From Tomitella gaofuii (GTDB lineage: Bacteria > Actinomycetota > Actinomycetes > Mycobacteriales > Mycobacteriaceae): DNA of 64,000 bases. The translations under genes were made by a program, and so were the position numbers. The notes below the pieces were generated by a model, which worked only from the letters and a program-made list of their open reading frames with translations, made no database searches and was not told the origin of the DNA. Of this stretch, positions 9,119 to 16,865 are shown piece by piece. How positions within the stretch are numbered: the first letter of the stretch is position 1; every line of letters begins with the position of its first letter. Location: contig NZ_CP059900.1 in NCBI RefSeq assembly GCF_014126825.1, positions 124,001-188,000 of the forward strand, given 5' to 3'.

Positions 9119-9170
9119 TGCCGGATCGCCGGATCAGGATGCCGGCCGCGAAGACATGGAGCGGGGAGAG

Positions 9171-9758
9171 ATGACGCAGGCGACGACCGACGATCCGCGC
9201 CGCATCCTTGTTCGCGAAGTAGTGGGAGATGTACCCGGTGGTGGTGCCGAGGCGCGCGGCGACCCGCCGCATCGTCGCGCGCTCCAGGCCGCCCTCTGCC
9301 ACCAGAGCGCAGGCCGCATCCGCGATCTCGCGCTGTTGCAGGCGGCGCTCAGCGCCGCGCTCGACGACGTCACCACCAGAGTGACCGCGGTCGGCGGATC
9401 CTCGGGGCTCGAGGAGTGGCTGGGGCTGGTCGAGCAGGCGTTCCCGCACGACGAGGCGTCCGAACGGTTCTGGCGGGTCCTCGTGGCATTCGAGGCGGCA
9501 AGCCTGGTGAGCGACAAGCTGTCCCGGGTCCTGCAGACCTACGCCGCGGACGGCGAGTGACGGCTGGCCGAGCTTTTGGCCGCGGAACTGCCGGACAATG
9601 CCGACAACGAGGTGCGCAGGACGGCGCGGGCGATCTGGGTGGTGGTCGACGGGATCGGCACCACGGCCGTGACCAACCCGGGCGCGCTCACGGCGCGGCA
9701 GCGGTCCGTGGTGCTGTGGTCATCGGTGCGGGCCCTCATCGAGGCGGCGGGGGTGTGA
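9171..9758 (+). pseudogene. TetR-family regulator with internally inverted HTH segment
   Basis: ATG at 9171 follows GGGGAGAG and encodes MTQATTDDPRR. The next 126 bp (9204-9329) encode the TetR HTH (EIADAACALVAEGG...GTTTGYISHYFANKD) on the opposite strand. From 9330 the plus strand resumes with ALLQAALSAALDDV, the start of a TetR ligand domain. Re-inverting 9204-9329 (exactly 42 codons) restores a continuous TetR frame. An in-frame TGA at 9558 then interrupts the C-terminal domain, which continues to a stop at 9758. The repaired length would be 195 aa, normal for the family. The gene is inactive as it stands. Confidence 0.85.
9204..9329. other. 126-bp micro-inversion
   Basis: Segment carrying the HTH codons of the surrounding TetR gene in reverse complement. 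Only CGC/GCG (about 3 bp) is inverted at the borders, so there is no long recombinase-type repeat. The length is a multiple of three. Confidence 0.75.
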
Positions 9759-9776
9759 CCGGGGCGGTGTGTTGGA

Positions 9777-10109
9777 TCAGGCCGGCCGCTGATCGTCGAT
9801 GCCGTCGACAATGCGGAGAGCTTCGGTGAGACTGCGCCGCAGGTCCTGAAGTCCCGCGTCGGGGGAGAGTGATTTCTCTGCGTCCAGCCGTTCGAGCACC
9901 CATCGACGCATCAGTGCGGAAGGTTGCTCGCCCAGTTCGTGTGCAGCGCGGCGAATCTCCTCCAGCCGATCGACGGGCATGCGGATCGTGTACACCTGGC
10001 TTGCTCCGCGTGATCCCGATGTGCTGCGGTGCATTCGGCCTGGTGCTGTAGTTGCGCGTTCTTCCGCGGAGGCGGCCTCGGCGGCCAGGGTGTTCCGCAC
10101 GGTGTTCAT
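9777..10109 (-). CDS. ribbon-helix-helix antitoxin-like protein
   Basis: A 110-aa protein. After a 40-residue variable start comes SQVYTIRMPVDRLEEIRRAA followed by LGEQPSALMRRWVLERL, a ribbon-helix-helix (BrnA/CopG-like) DNA-binding fold, then a C-terminal helix. The ATG at 10109 has GAGGAG upstream and overlaps the end of the toxin-like gene by 4 bp. The order toxin first, antitoxin second is that of BrnTA modules. It probably neutralises the upstream product and represses the shared promoter at 10501-10520. Confidence 0.65.
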   Translation of the reverse strand: MNTVRNTLAAEAASAEERATTAPGRMHRSTSGSRGASQVYTIRMPVDRLEEIRRAAHELGEQPSALMRRWVLERLDAEKSLSPDAGLQDLRRSLTEALRIVDGIDDQRPA

Positions 10110-10492
10110 GGCAACTCCTCGTAGTAGCGACGATCCGCCCGGTTGGCGTCCATGGCTGTGGCTCCCCACCAACGACTCCTGGGCGGATGATCCTTGGGTA
10201 TGACGATGACCTTCAGCAGCCGTCCGAAGCCGTTTCCGTGCCTTGCGGGTGCGCTTGGCGACCAACCGAGGACCAGCACGGCGATGCCGGAACGGCTCCG
10301 GGCGGAGCCGACGAGACGACGTGGATCGGATAGCGCCTCGGAAGCCCACTCGGGTTCCACGTCGAACTCGTTGGTGCGGCCGGTTCGTCGTGACCGGGTT
10401 CGGATATGGAGCGCTGATTCAGTCCAATCAACCTCCCTGAAGCTTAGTTGCTCGTACGCCACCCCGTCGTATTCATCTTCCCCCGCGTGCAC
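10106..10492 (-). CDS. putative toxin of a BrnT-like toxin-antitoxin pair
   Basis: Up to 128 aa, small and basic. The C-terminal LLKVIVIPKDHPP...WWGATAMDANRADRRYYEEL resembles the end of BrnT-type RNase toxins (...ISAR.A...ER..YEE), but the middle is longer than in classic BrnT, so the family call is tentative. The start is uncertain: GTG at 10492 opens the frame but lacks a clear ribosome site, and a shorter start near 10423 after AGGGAGG is possible. It overlaps the RHH gene downstream by 4 bp. Confidence 0.5.
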   Translation of the reverse strand: MHAGEDEYDGVAYEQLSFREVDWTESALHIRTRSRRTGRTNEFDVEPEWASEALSDPRRLVGSARSRSGIAVLVLGWSPSAPARHGNGFGRLLKVIVIPKDHPPRSRWWGATAMDANRADRRYYEELP

Positions 10493-10500
10493 TCGTCAAG

Positions 10501-10520
10501 TGTATCACGTTCGTAATACA
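10501..10520. promoter_or_regulatory. palindromic operator of the TA operon
   Basis: TGTATCACGTTCGTAATACA: two 9-bp arms (one mismatch) around a 2-bp centre, just upstream of the toxin-like gene. This is the placing expected for autoregulation by the RHH antitoxin. Confidence 0.5.
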
Positions 10521-10686
10521 TTCGTGCTGATTGCGAGTGCGCCACCGGAGGGCATGGTTTTAATTCAATGAGAAGAGTAGTGTCTGGGGCGCAATCGCGC
10601 GCCGCCTGCCCGCGTGGCCCACGAGCCCGCATCGGCTGAGCCGCCCGCACAGGCGACGCCGTAACTCTCCAGGCCAAGGAGGAATC

Positions 10687-10812
10687 ATGGGATCGGAAGT
10701 CGTCTTCGGCAGCCTCAGCGACTGGATCACGGACAATCTGAACACCAGCCCGTTCGCCCGCTTGTCCGCCGTGGTGCTGGTACCGATCTTCGCGCTGTTC
10801 CAGTCGTTGTGA
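10687..10812 (+). CDS. 41-aa small hydrophobic protein
   Basis: A short gene supported by an excellent ribosome site (AAGGAGGAATC then ATG) and by a terminator hairpin 3 bp after its stop. The product starts MGSEVVFGSLSDWITDNLN and ends in a hydrophobic segment LSAVVLVPIFALFQSL, so it may sit in or on the membrane as an amphipathic plus transmembrane helix. No homolog is recognised. It resembles small corynebacterial/mycobacterial envelope peptides only in size and composition. It stands alone, between the TA operon and the acyl-CoA dehydrogenase operon. Confidence 0.6.
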   Translation: MGSEVVFGSLSDWITDNLNTSPFARLSAVVLVPIFALFQSL

Positions 10813-10815
10813 TCG

Positions 10816-10841
10816 GATCGCGGGCCGCACGGCCCGCGATC
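10816..10841. terminator. hairpin terminator
   Basis: Perfect 11-bp stem GATCGCGGGCC / GGCCCGCGATC with a short loop. It follows the 41-aa gene directly and overlaps the stop of the convergent phosphotransferase gene, so it can serve both directions. Confidence 0.7.
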
Positions 10842-11871
10842 ACCCCCGGCCCGCCAGTGCCGCGAGGCCCAGGCTGATGTACTCGGGTACCGCGGCGGCG
10901 GCGTGGTCCTCGCCGGCGTCGGCCCCGGCCTTCGTGCGATGGGCGATTCCGGCGGCGATCACCCCGATCTTGAGGTAGGCCAGGCCCATGTGGAAGTCCC
11001 AGTGCGGCAAGTCCGCGCCGGTGGCCGAGGCATAGCCCTCCGCGAGGTCGTGCGGTGCCGGGATGCGCGGCTGCGTCCACGCCGCCGGGAACCCCAGCAC
11101 GCTGTCCAGCGCCGGGTGCCGGTAGGCGCACATCATGGCGACGTCCGCGAGCGGATCGCCCAGCGTGGACAGCTCCCAGTCGACTACGGCGACGATCCGT
11201 CCGGGGTCGTCAGGAGCGAGCATGACGTTGTCGATCCGGTAGTCGCCGTGCACGATCGACGCGGCCGACGATGCGGGGATCCGCTCCAGCAGAAGTCGTC
11301 CCAGCGTCTCGACGTCCGGCAGGTCGCCCGTCGCCACGTATTCCCACTGGCGCAGCCACCGCGTGGCCTGCCGCTCCAGGTACCCCTGCGGGCGGCCGAA
11401 GTCGCCCAGCCCCGCCGCCGCGTAGTCCACCGCGTGCAGCGCGGCGAGCACCCGCATCATCTCGCCGGTGCACGCCGTGATGTCCGCGTCGGAGAGTGCC
11501 GCGAGCTCGTCGGCGGTGCGGACGACCGACCCGTCGACGAAGCCCATGACGGTGAACGGCGCGCCGATCACGGACTCGTCCTCGCACAGCGCCACCGCGG
11601 GCGCCACCGGGACCCCGCTGCCCGCCAGTGCGCTGGTCACCCGGTATTCGCGGGTCATGTCGTGTGCCGACGGGGTGAGCCCCGCGAGCGGCGGCCTCCG
11701 CACCACCCACGCCGTGCCCGCCTCGTCGGCGACGCGGAACGTCAGGTTGGACTTGCCGCCCGCGAGCCTCGTCGCGGTGAGGGCACCGACGACGTCGGTC
11801 TGCTCGGCGAGATATGCACCGAGGGGGTCCAGCGCCAGGGCGCGCTCGGTGTCGGCCGCGTTGCTGCTCAT
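10840..11871 (-). CDS. APH-family phosphotransferase (acyl-CoA dehydrogenase-associated)
   Basis: A 343-aa aminoglycoside-phosphotransferase/choline-kinase-fold protein. It has a glycine-rich N-lobe LAGGKSNLTFRV, the catalytic loop HGDYRIDNVM (about residue 205) and the Mg-binding DWELSTLGDPLADVA. In actinobacteria and in vertebrate ACAD10/11 such kinases pair with acyl-CoA dehydrogenases and phosphorylate hydroxy-acids or hydroxyacyl-CoA. The same pairing is seen here: its ATG overlaps the stop of the upstream acyl-CoA dehydrogenase gene (ATGA). A role in 4-hydroxyacid breakdown is an inference from that pairing. Confidence 0.8.
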   Translation of the reverse strand: MSSNAADTERALALDPLGAYLAEQTDVVGALTATRLAGGKSNLTFRVADEAGTAWVVRRPPLAGLTPSAHDMTREYRVTSALAGSGVPVAPAVALCEDESVIGAPFTVMGFVDGSVVRTADELAALSDADITACTGEMMRVLAALHAVDYAAAGLGDFGRPQGYLERQATRWLRQWEYVATGDLPDVETLGRLLLERIPASSAASIVHGDYRIDNVMLAPDDPGRIVAVVDWELSTLGDPLADVAMMCAYRHPALDSVLGFPAAWTQPRIPAPHDLAEGYASATGADLPHWDFHMGLAYLKIGVIAAGIAHRTKAGADAGEDHAAAAVPEYISLGLAALAGRG

Positions 11872-13079
11872 CGTGACCCTTCTTCCCGGGAGTGCACGGC
11901 GCGCCGCACGGCCCTCTTTGCGATCGACCACCGGTGGACTTCGGAAGGCCCGTCGTAGATGCGGAACGGGCGCACCTCGCGCTGCAGACGGCTCAACGGC
12001 AAGTCCTCGGACACGCCCATTCCTCCGCACAGTTGGATGCTGCGGTCGACTACCCGGTTGATGGCCTCCGCCCCGTACACCTTGGCGATGGAAGCGGAGG
12101 TGGCGCCCAGGTCCCCCGCGTCCAGGTCGGCGCACGCGGTGAGCAACAGCGCGCGCGTCGCGGCGAGGTCGATCTCGTTGTCCGCGATCATCTTCTGCGC
12201 CATGCCCAGGTCGCCGAGCCTGTGGCCGAACAGCCGCCGGCCCGCGCTGTAGTCCAGCGCGATGTCGTGGGCGCGGCGCGCCGACCCCAGCCACCGCATC
12301 ACGTGCGTCATCCTCGCGGGGCCCAGGCGCACCTGGGCGTAGCGGTACCCCTCGTCCACCTCGCCCAGCACGGCGTCGTCGGACAGCTGCAGCCCGTCGA
12401 ACGCCACTTCGCAGTGCCCGCCCACCATCGAGCGGTCGATGGTGGGGATGTGCCGGCCCACGCGGATGCCGGCGGCGTCGGCCGGGGCGAGGAACATCGT
12501 CGCCCCGCCGCGGTCGCCAGGTGCACCTGCCGTGCGCGCCATGATGATGAAGAATCCGGCGCCGTCGGCCCCGGTGATGAACTGCTTGGCGCCGTCGATC
12601 CGCCAGCCGCCGGGCACCCGCGCGGCCGTCGTGGCGAGTGCGGCGGGATCGGCGCCCGCACCCGGTTGCGGTTCGGTCATCGCGAACGCCGAGCGCACCT
12701 CGCCGCGGCACAGCGGCGCCAGGAAGCGTTCCTTCTGTTCGGCGGACGCGATGTGGGCGAGCATGTGGATGTTGCCCTCGTCCGGGGCGGCGATGTTCAG
12801 GGCGGCGGGCCCGAACACCGAGTATCCGGCCTCTTCGAACACCGACGCGCGGTCGCGCATGTCCATGCCCAGGCCGCCGTACTCGGTGGGGGCGTGCGGT
12901 GCGAACACCCCGGCATCGCGGGCGAGCTGCTGGATTGTTGCGCGGAACGCGTCCCCGCCGGCGGCGGTGATGTCGCCGGCGTGTGCGTTCTCGAGCGGCA
13001 GGATGCGTTCGCGGACCAGCCGCCGCGTCGCCTCTGCGACCTGGCGGGCCTGCGCCGTGTGCGTGAGGTCGATGGCCAT
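11868..13079 (-). CDS. acyl-CoA dehydrogenase
   Basis: A 403-aa flavoprotein dehydrogenase. The N-terminal helical domain is followed by the FAD-contact segment SAFAMTEPQPGAGADP and a C-terminal four-helix part with QKMIADNEIDLAATR and the signature QLCGGMGVSEDLPLSRLQREVRPFRIYDGPSE read in shorter pieces. The Gly-Met-Gly-Val element and DGPSEVHR are typical of the ACAD10/11-like subgroup. The start at 13079 has AGAGG upstream. It is co-transcribed and coupled with the phosphotransferase. A TetR-type palindrome lies 79 bp upstream of the start. Confidence 0.9.
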   Translation of the reverse strand: MAIDLTHTAQARQVAEATRRLVRERILPLENAHAGDITAAGGDAFRATIQQLARDAGVFAPHAPTEYGGLGMDMRDRASVFEEAGYSVFGPAALNIAAPDEGNIHMLAHIASAEQKERFLAPLCRGEVRSAFAMTEPQPGAGADPAALATTAARVPGGWRIDGAKQFITGADGAGFFIIMARTAGAPGDRGGATMFLAPADAAGIRVGRHIPTIDRSMVGGHCEVAFDGLQLSDDAVLGEVDEGYRYAQVRLGPARMTHVMRWLGSARRAHDIALDYSAGRRLFGHRLGDLGMAQKMIADNEIDLAATRALLLTACADLDAGDLGATSASIAKVYGAEAINRVVDRSIQLCGGMGVSEDLPLSRLQREVRPFRIYDGPSEVHRWSIAKRAVRRAVHSREEGSR

Positions 13080-13157
13080 GGGCACCTCTTCTGTGCGGGG
13101 TGTCGGCGCAGGAGCCCTCCGGTGTTGATGCGTGGTCGGGAAGGCGATCCCACGAAA

Positions 13158-13181
13158 CCGACCGAGCGATCGATCGGTCCG
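13158..13181. promoter_or_regulatory. TetR-type operator upstream of acyl-CoA dehydrogenase
   Basis: Imperfect 24-bp palindrome: CCGACCGAGCG and CGATCGGTCCG arms with two mismatches. It lies between the TetR gene (stop at 13213) and the acyl-CoA dehydrogenase start. CCGACCGA-type palindromes are common for fatty-acid TetR repressors of actinobacteria, so the adjacent TetR probably binds here. Confidence 0.5.
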
Positions 13182-13212
13182 TGCCAAGGTTGGCACCGGC
13201 CGCGCACGCCTG

Positions 13213-13833
13213 TCAAGAGTCGTCGGCGGACACGACGGGGGGAGGGAGACCTGCGATGCGGCGTGCGATCTCGAGCTGGCGCGCGACGACCTCGTCGGCG
13301 GACAGCGCGCCTGCAGGGTCGTACCAGCCAGCGACCGCCACGCACAGCGATGCCGCTGCGCGAGCCGCATCACCGACGTGACTGCAGCGGAACGTCCCGT
13401 CGGACACCCCCTGCGCGATGATGTCCGCGATCATGCGCTGCTGCTCGTCGCGCTGCGCGATGTGCCGGCGCAGCAGCGTGTCGTCCATGCTCCGCATCTC
13501 CGTGGACGCGACGAACGCGTCGTCGCGCCGGAGCATGTGGAACCGCAGCAGGCACTCCAGGACGTTGTCGAAGCGGCCGAGCGCGCTGCCGTCCGCATCG
13601 GCGTCCGCGGCGCGCGTGTGCGTCAGCATGCGGTCCATGGTCGCGTCGACGAGGGCGCCCAAGATCGCCTGCTTGGACCTGTGATGGTGGTACAGCCCCG
13701 GCACCGACAGCCCGGCCGCGTCCGCGACCGCGCGGATCGATGTCGCGTGGTAGCCATTGCGGGCGAACAGCCCGCGCGCCGCACGGAGCGTGTCCGTCAG
13801 CCCGTCGTCGGAGAAGTCCCGCCAGTCCGTCAC
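13213..13833 (-). CDS. TetR-family regulator of the acyl-CoA dehydrogenase operon
   Basis: A 206-aa regulator. The HTH runs over about residues 10-55 (TSIRAVADAAGLSVPGLYHH), then a TetR_C-type ligand domain with a KstR2/FadR-like pattern (RRHIAQRDEQQRMIADII). The GTG at 13833 gives MTDWRDFSDDG; there is no strong ribosome site, so it may be leaderless. It is upstream of and parallel to the acyl-CoA dehydrogenase and phosphotransferase genes, with the candidate operator in the gap between. An acyl-CoA ligand is likely but inferred. Confidence 0.8.
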   Translation of the reverse strand: MTDWRDFSDDGLTDTLRAARGLFARNGYHATSIRAVADAAGLSVPGLYHHHRSKQAILGALVDATMDRMLTHTRAADADADGSALGRFDNVLECLLRFHMLRRDDAFVASTEMRSMDDTLLRRHIAQRDEQQRMIADIIAQGVSDGTFRCSHVGDAARAAASLCVAVAGWYDPAGALSADEVVARQLEIARRIAGLPPPVVSADDS

Positions 13834-13876
13834 GACACGAGCGTAGCGAGCGAGCACTCGGTCGGACAATGGGTGA

Positions 13877-15067
13877 TCAGGCGATCCGGACAGCCTTCGG
13901 GAGCTTGCGTGCGGGCACGCGCAGTCGGCGCGCGGCGAGGACCACCCCGATGCCGCCGAAAACGAAGTTCGCCAGCAGGCCGAGTGGCCAGCTATCGCCC
14001 ACATGCGATTCCGCGTGGGCATTCTGAGCTTGATAGAACGACCGGCCGGAAGTTTCATAGGTGCGATATCCGGTCACCAGCTCATTACAGCGCGGAGCGC
14101 CGAGGTAGGGGCCCGACCGCGCGCTGGACAGCAATCCTGCGATCGGGGCGACGATGGTCCGGTCAGGAGGCCGGTGGCCTGTGACCCAGCCGTTGTCGGG
14201 GCCCGGGTCGTCATGCCCGGCGACAACGTCCGGAAGAAGGAGGAACGGGTTCGGCGCGAGAAGCCACCAGATCCGCTCGGTGTGGTGAAAGGTTTCGTTC
14301 TGCTCGACGTCTCGGCAGACAGGTTCCTCTGCAGACGACGCGCCTGGCGCGACGGAAAGCGCTGGGTAGCTGAATTTCCCGCGGACGACTGGGTGATCCT
14401 GCGACGTGGTGGGGTACAGGAGCCCGAACAGCGCCGGCAGGCCGAGGATCAGGAAGAACACCGTGGCCTGTGTGAGTACCGCGGAACCCGCCGGCCGGGC
14501 GGTGAGGGCGGAGAAGCCCAGCCCGATGCCGCCGTAGCAGGCGAACAACAGGCACAGGACGACCACGCCGAGCAATCCGGTCCCGATGCCATACGGTGCC
14601 TCGATGATCCCCCAGACGAGGAAGGGGGCAGCGATCACGACCATAGCCAGGCAGGACACCCAGTTTCCAGCCAGCTTGCCCAAGGTCAACTGCCAGTTGC
14701 TGATCGGTGTCGCCTGGACCACCGCGAGAGTGGCGTCTTTACGATCGCCGTTGATGGCGGTGGCGGTCAGCGTCGGTGCCAGGATGATGCCGAAGAACAG
14801 TTCGACCGCCATCACGATCACGTACAGATTCCGCGCCCAGTCGCGGTAGCTTGCACCGCCGGAGACCATCGCAAAATACATCGAACCGAAGACGGCGACG
14901 GCGAGCACGAACAACGCGATGCCGAGCGTCGTCTTCCACCGGGTGGTCCGCAACCGTTGCCGGAGCTCGAGTTGTGCGAGGACGCCGACGACAGACCACC
15001 ATCGGGCAATCCGGTCCAAGCGCGAATCCGAAACATCGACGCCGGGATCGTGCATTGTGCTGGTCAC
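13877..15067 (-). CDS. ABC-2-type transporter permease
   Basis: A 396-aa membrane protein. Hydrophobic segments include TTLGIALFVLAVAVFGSMYF, LYVIVMAVELFFGIILAPTL, a cluster of three around residues 135-220 (LVWGIIEAPYGIGTGLLGVV and neighbours) and a last one near the C-terminus (ANFVFGGIGVVLAARRL). A large extracytoplasmic loop of about 130 residues with two Cys lies between the last two. The GTG at 15067 comes 1 bp after the ATPase stop; an ATG 12 bp later is possible. Together with the ATPase it forms a two-gene exporter, substrate unknown. Confidence 0.75.
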   Translation of the reverse strand: MTSTMHDPGVDVSDSRLDRIARWWSVVGVLAQLELRQRLRTTRWKTTLGIALFVLAVAVFGSMYFAMVSGGASYRDWARNLYVIVMAVELFFGIILAPTLTATAINGDRKDATLAVVQATPISNWQLTLGKLAGNWVSCLAMVVIAAPFLVWGIIEAPYGIGTGLLGVVVLCLLFACYGGIGLGFSALTARPAGSAVLTQATVFFLILGLPALFGLLYPTTSQDHPVVRGKFSYPALSVAPGASSAEEPVCRDVEQNETFHHTERIWWLLAPNPFLLLPDVVAGHDDPGPDNGWVTGHRPPDRTIVAPIAGLLSSARSGPYLGAPRCNELVTGYRTYETSGRSFYQAQNAHAESHVGDSWPLGLLANFVFGGIGVVLAARRLRVPARKLPKAVRIA

Positions 15068-15070
15068 AAG

Positions 15071-15910
15071 TCAGGTCCTCTCGGCGTCCGACGCGAGGTA
15101 GGCATTCTCGAGGGCGGAGTCGATCGGGGAGAACTCGGCGATCTGCGCTCCGTCGGCGATCAGGCCGTGGAGGTGGCGTGCGGCGGCCTCCTCATCGGCG
15201 AAGCTCATTGTCGTGGCGGAGGCCCCCGAGCGACCGGCTTCGCGGATCCGCCAGAGACGAGCGTCTGGCCGCGTCGAATCCCGGGTGCGGCCGTCCGTCA
15301 TGATCACCACGTCGTCGACCAACTCCGACAGTTCGGTGAGAATGTGCGATGAAATCAGCACAGCGCAGCCCTCGTCGGCCATCGCACGAAGATGATCCCG
15401 CAGCTCCCTGCGCGAGCGTGGATCCATTCCGGATGCGGGCTCATCGAGCAGGAGCACCCGTGGTCGGTGGACGAGTGCTCGCGCGAATCCGAGCCGTTGC
15501 TTCTGGCCCCGCGAGAGTTCGTGAGCCGGGCGATCAGCGAACTCGTCGAGATGAACCAGCTCGAGGAGCTCGGCTGCCCTCAGGCGTGCATTCCTGGTCG
15601 ATCGTCCGTGCAGGCGTCCGAACAGAATCAGAATCTCCGTGGCCGTCAGGCTGTCCCAGGTGCCGAACGCGTCCGGCATCCATCCGATCTCCGTGCGCAA
15701 CTGCGTCGACTCCGCTTCGACGCCGTCGAGCTCGATGCAACCGGAATCGGGGGCGAGGAGTCCCGCGAGCATCAGGAGCAATGTCGTCTTGCCCGCGCCG
15801 TTGGGCCCGACGAGTCCGGTGATCCTGCCGGAACTCAATGTGACGGCAGCGTGCTCGACGGCGACATTCCGGCCGAAGGTGCGCGTCAGGCCGCGTGCGG
15901 TAAGTCCCAT
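15071..15910 (-). CDS. ABC transporter ATP-binding protein (exporter type)
   Basis: A 279-aa ATPase. Walker A GPNGAGKTT is at about residues 37-45, the signature is unusual (ELSRGQKQRLG, usual LSGGQ with Arg in place of the first Gly), Walker B VLLLDEPASGMD is at about 150-161, and the H-loop is SSHIL. A C-terminal extension of about 60 residues follows, as in gliding/CcmA-type exporters. The ATG at 15910 was chosen as the first Met of the domain (MGLTARGLTRTFG). The permease follows within 4 bp. Confidence 0.85.
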   Translation of the reverse strand: MGLTARGLTRTFGRNVAVEHAAVTLSSGRITGLVGPNGAGKTTLLLMLAGLLAPDSGCIELDGVEAESTQLRTEIGWMPDAFGTWDSLTATEILILFGRLHGRSTRNARLRAAELLELVHLDEFADRPAHELSRGQKQRLGFARALVHRPRVLLLDEPASGMDPRSRRELRDHLRAMADEGCAVLISSHILTELSELVDDVVIMTDGRTRDSTRPDARLWRIREAGRSGASATTMSFADEEAAARHLHGLIADGAQIAEFSPIDSALENAYLASDAERT

Positions 15911-16111
15911 CCCGAGACTGTATCGACTGTTCACCGTCGCGCGTGAAGTCGATTGGGTTTGTGCTCTGAATCCATTGCGGGAGATCGGAAAGCGCGCCCC
16001 GCGGGGCCCTGCGTGCACAGTGCGCACTGGTACGGACGGCGCACGGCGGCTCAATCAATGCGTAGGCGGTCCCGGGGCGCGGAAGCCGGTTTCCGCGCAT
16101 GCCGGCGGGTG
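15911..16111. other. intergenic gap, nothing recognised
   Basis: About 200 bp between the ABC exporter start and the stop of the next gene (same strand). It presumably contains the exporter promoter; no palindrome or box was recognised. Confidence 0.4.
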
Positions 16112-16633
16112 TCAGGAGATGAGAATCGAGAGTCCGGGGAGCACACCATCGGCCACCGGCGGCGACATGTACTCGGTGCGGAAGTGCGTCACGGTCGCCA
16201 CGACGGGGCCGCTGCCGGTCTGCACGGTGGCGGCGGTGGGCAGGGTCGCGGGGAACCCGGGCGGAAGGTTGGGCGTGCCGCCGGACTCCTCGAGGCTCTG
16301 CCAGTACCGCAGCGGCACGTCGCCCGATGCCCCCGTCTGCAGGTTCTGCCAGTGGACTACGACGAAACGCGAGGCGTGCATGTAGTAGTACGGGAACGGC
16401 TGGGGGACCGAGAACGTCGTCTCGCCCGGGGCGCGGCCGTCGGAGGCGGCGACGTGGATCAGCGGGAACATCCCCTCGGGCGTCGACGCGGGCCCGATGT
16501 CCGGTCCGCTGATCACGGGGGTCTGCCACAGGGTGTGCACGGGGTTCGCAGACGCTGCGCCCAGGCCGAGGATCCCGGTGGCGAGGACTGCGGCGCCGGC
16601 CGCCGCCGCGGTGCGCAGGAGGGTGCGTCGCAT
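16112..16633 (-). CDS. secreted protein of unknown function
   Basis: A 173-aa protein with a clear Sec signal peptide: basic MRRTLLR, hydrophobic AAGAAVLATGILGLGAAS, and a likely cleavage site ASA-NP near residue 29. The mature domain (about 145 aa) has aromatic patches FPYYYMHASRFVVVHWQN and a Pro-rich end. It has no Cys pair, lipobox or membrane anchor, so it is probably released or cell-wall bound. No family is recognised. It is transcribed towards the ABC exporter, separated by 200 bp. Confidence 0.6.
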   Translation of the reverse strand: MRRTLLRTAAAAGAAVLATGILGLGAASANPVHTLWQTPVISGPDIGPASTPEGMFPLIHVAASDGRAPGETTFSVPQPFPYYYMHASRFVVVHWQNLQTGASGDVPLRYWQSLEESGGTPNLPPGFPATLPTAATVQTGSGPVVATVTHFRTEYMSPPVADGVLPGLSILIS

Positions 16634-16865
16634 GATGTCGTCCTTCCCGGGCCCGCTCGACGCCGACCCCGCCGCCCCGGGCCGTGTTCGTCCGTATCCT
16701 CCGTATCGTCCCGCGGTCCGGCGCGGTTAGCAGGGTGACCAGAAAAACAAGCCGGTCATCCGGCCGTGCATCGGTTGGCCCGGTGGAAACGGTGCGCGGG
16801 AACGACGCGACAATGGAATCCGCACCGCGGCACCGCGCCGCGTCGACGAGGGGAGCACGGTACCG

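Noticed and set aside
9204-9329. Recombinase-driven phase-variable invertible switch
   Set aside because: There are no inverted repeats longer than about 3 bp at the borders and no site-specific recombinase gene nearby, and the gene also carries a stop codon. Kept only as a micro-inversion.
8415-9449. 344-aa fused TetR-SBP protein on the minus strand
   Set aside because: The frame merely runs from the inverted HTH and antisense TetR codons into the truncated binding protein. It has no proper start and no sense as one protein.
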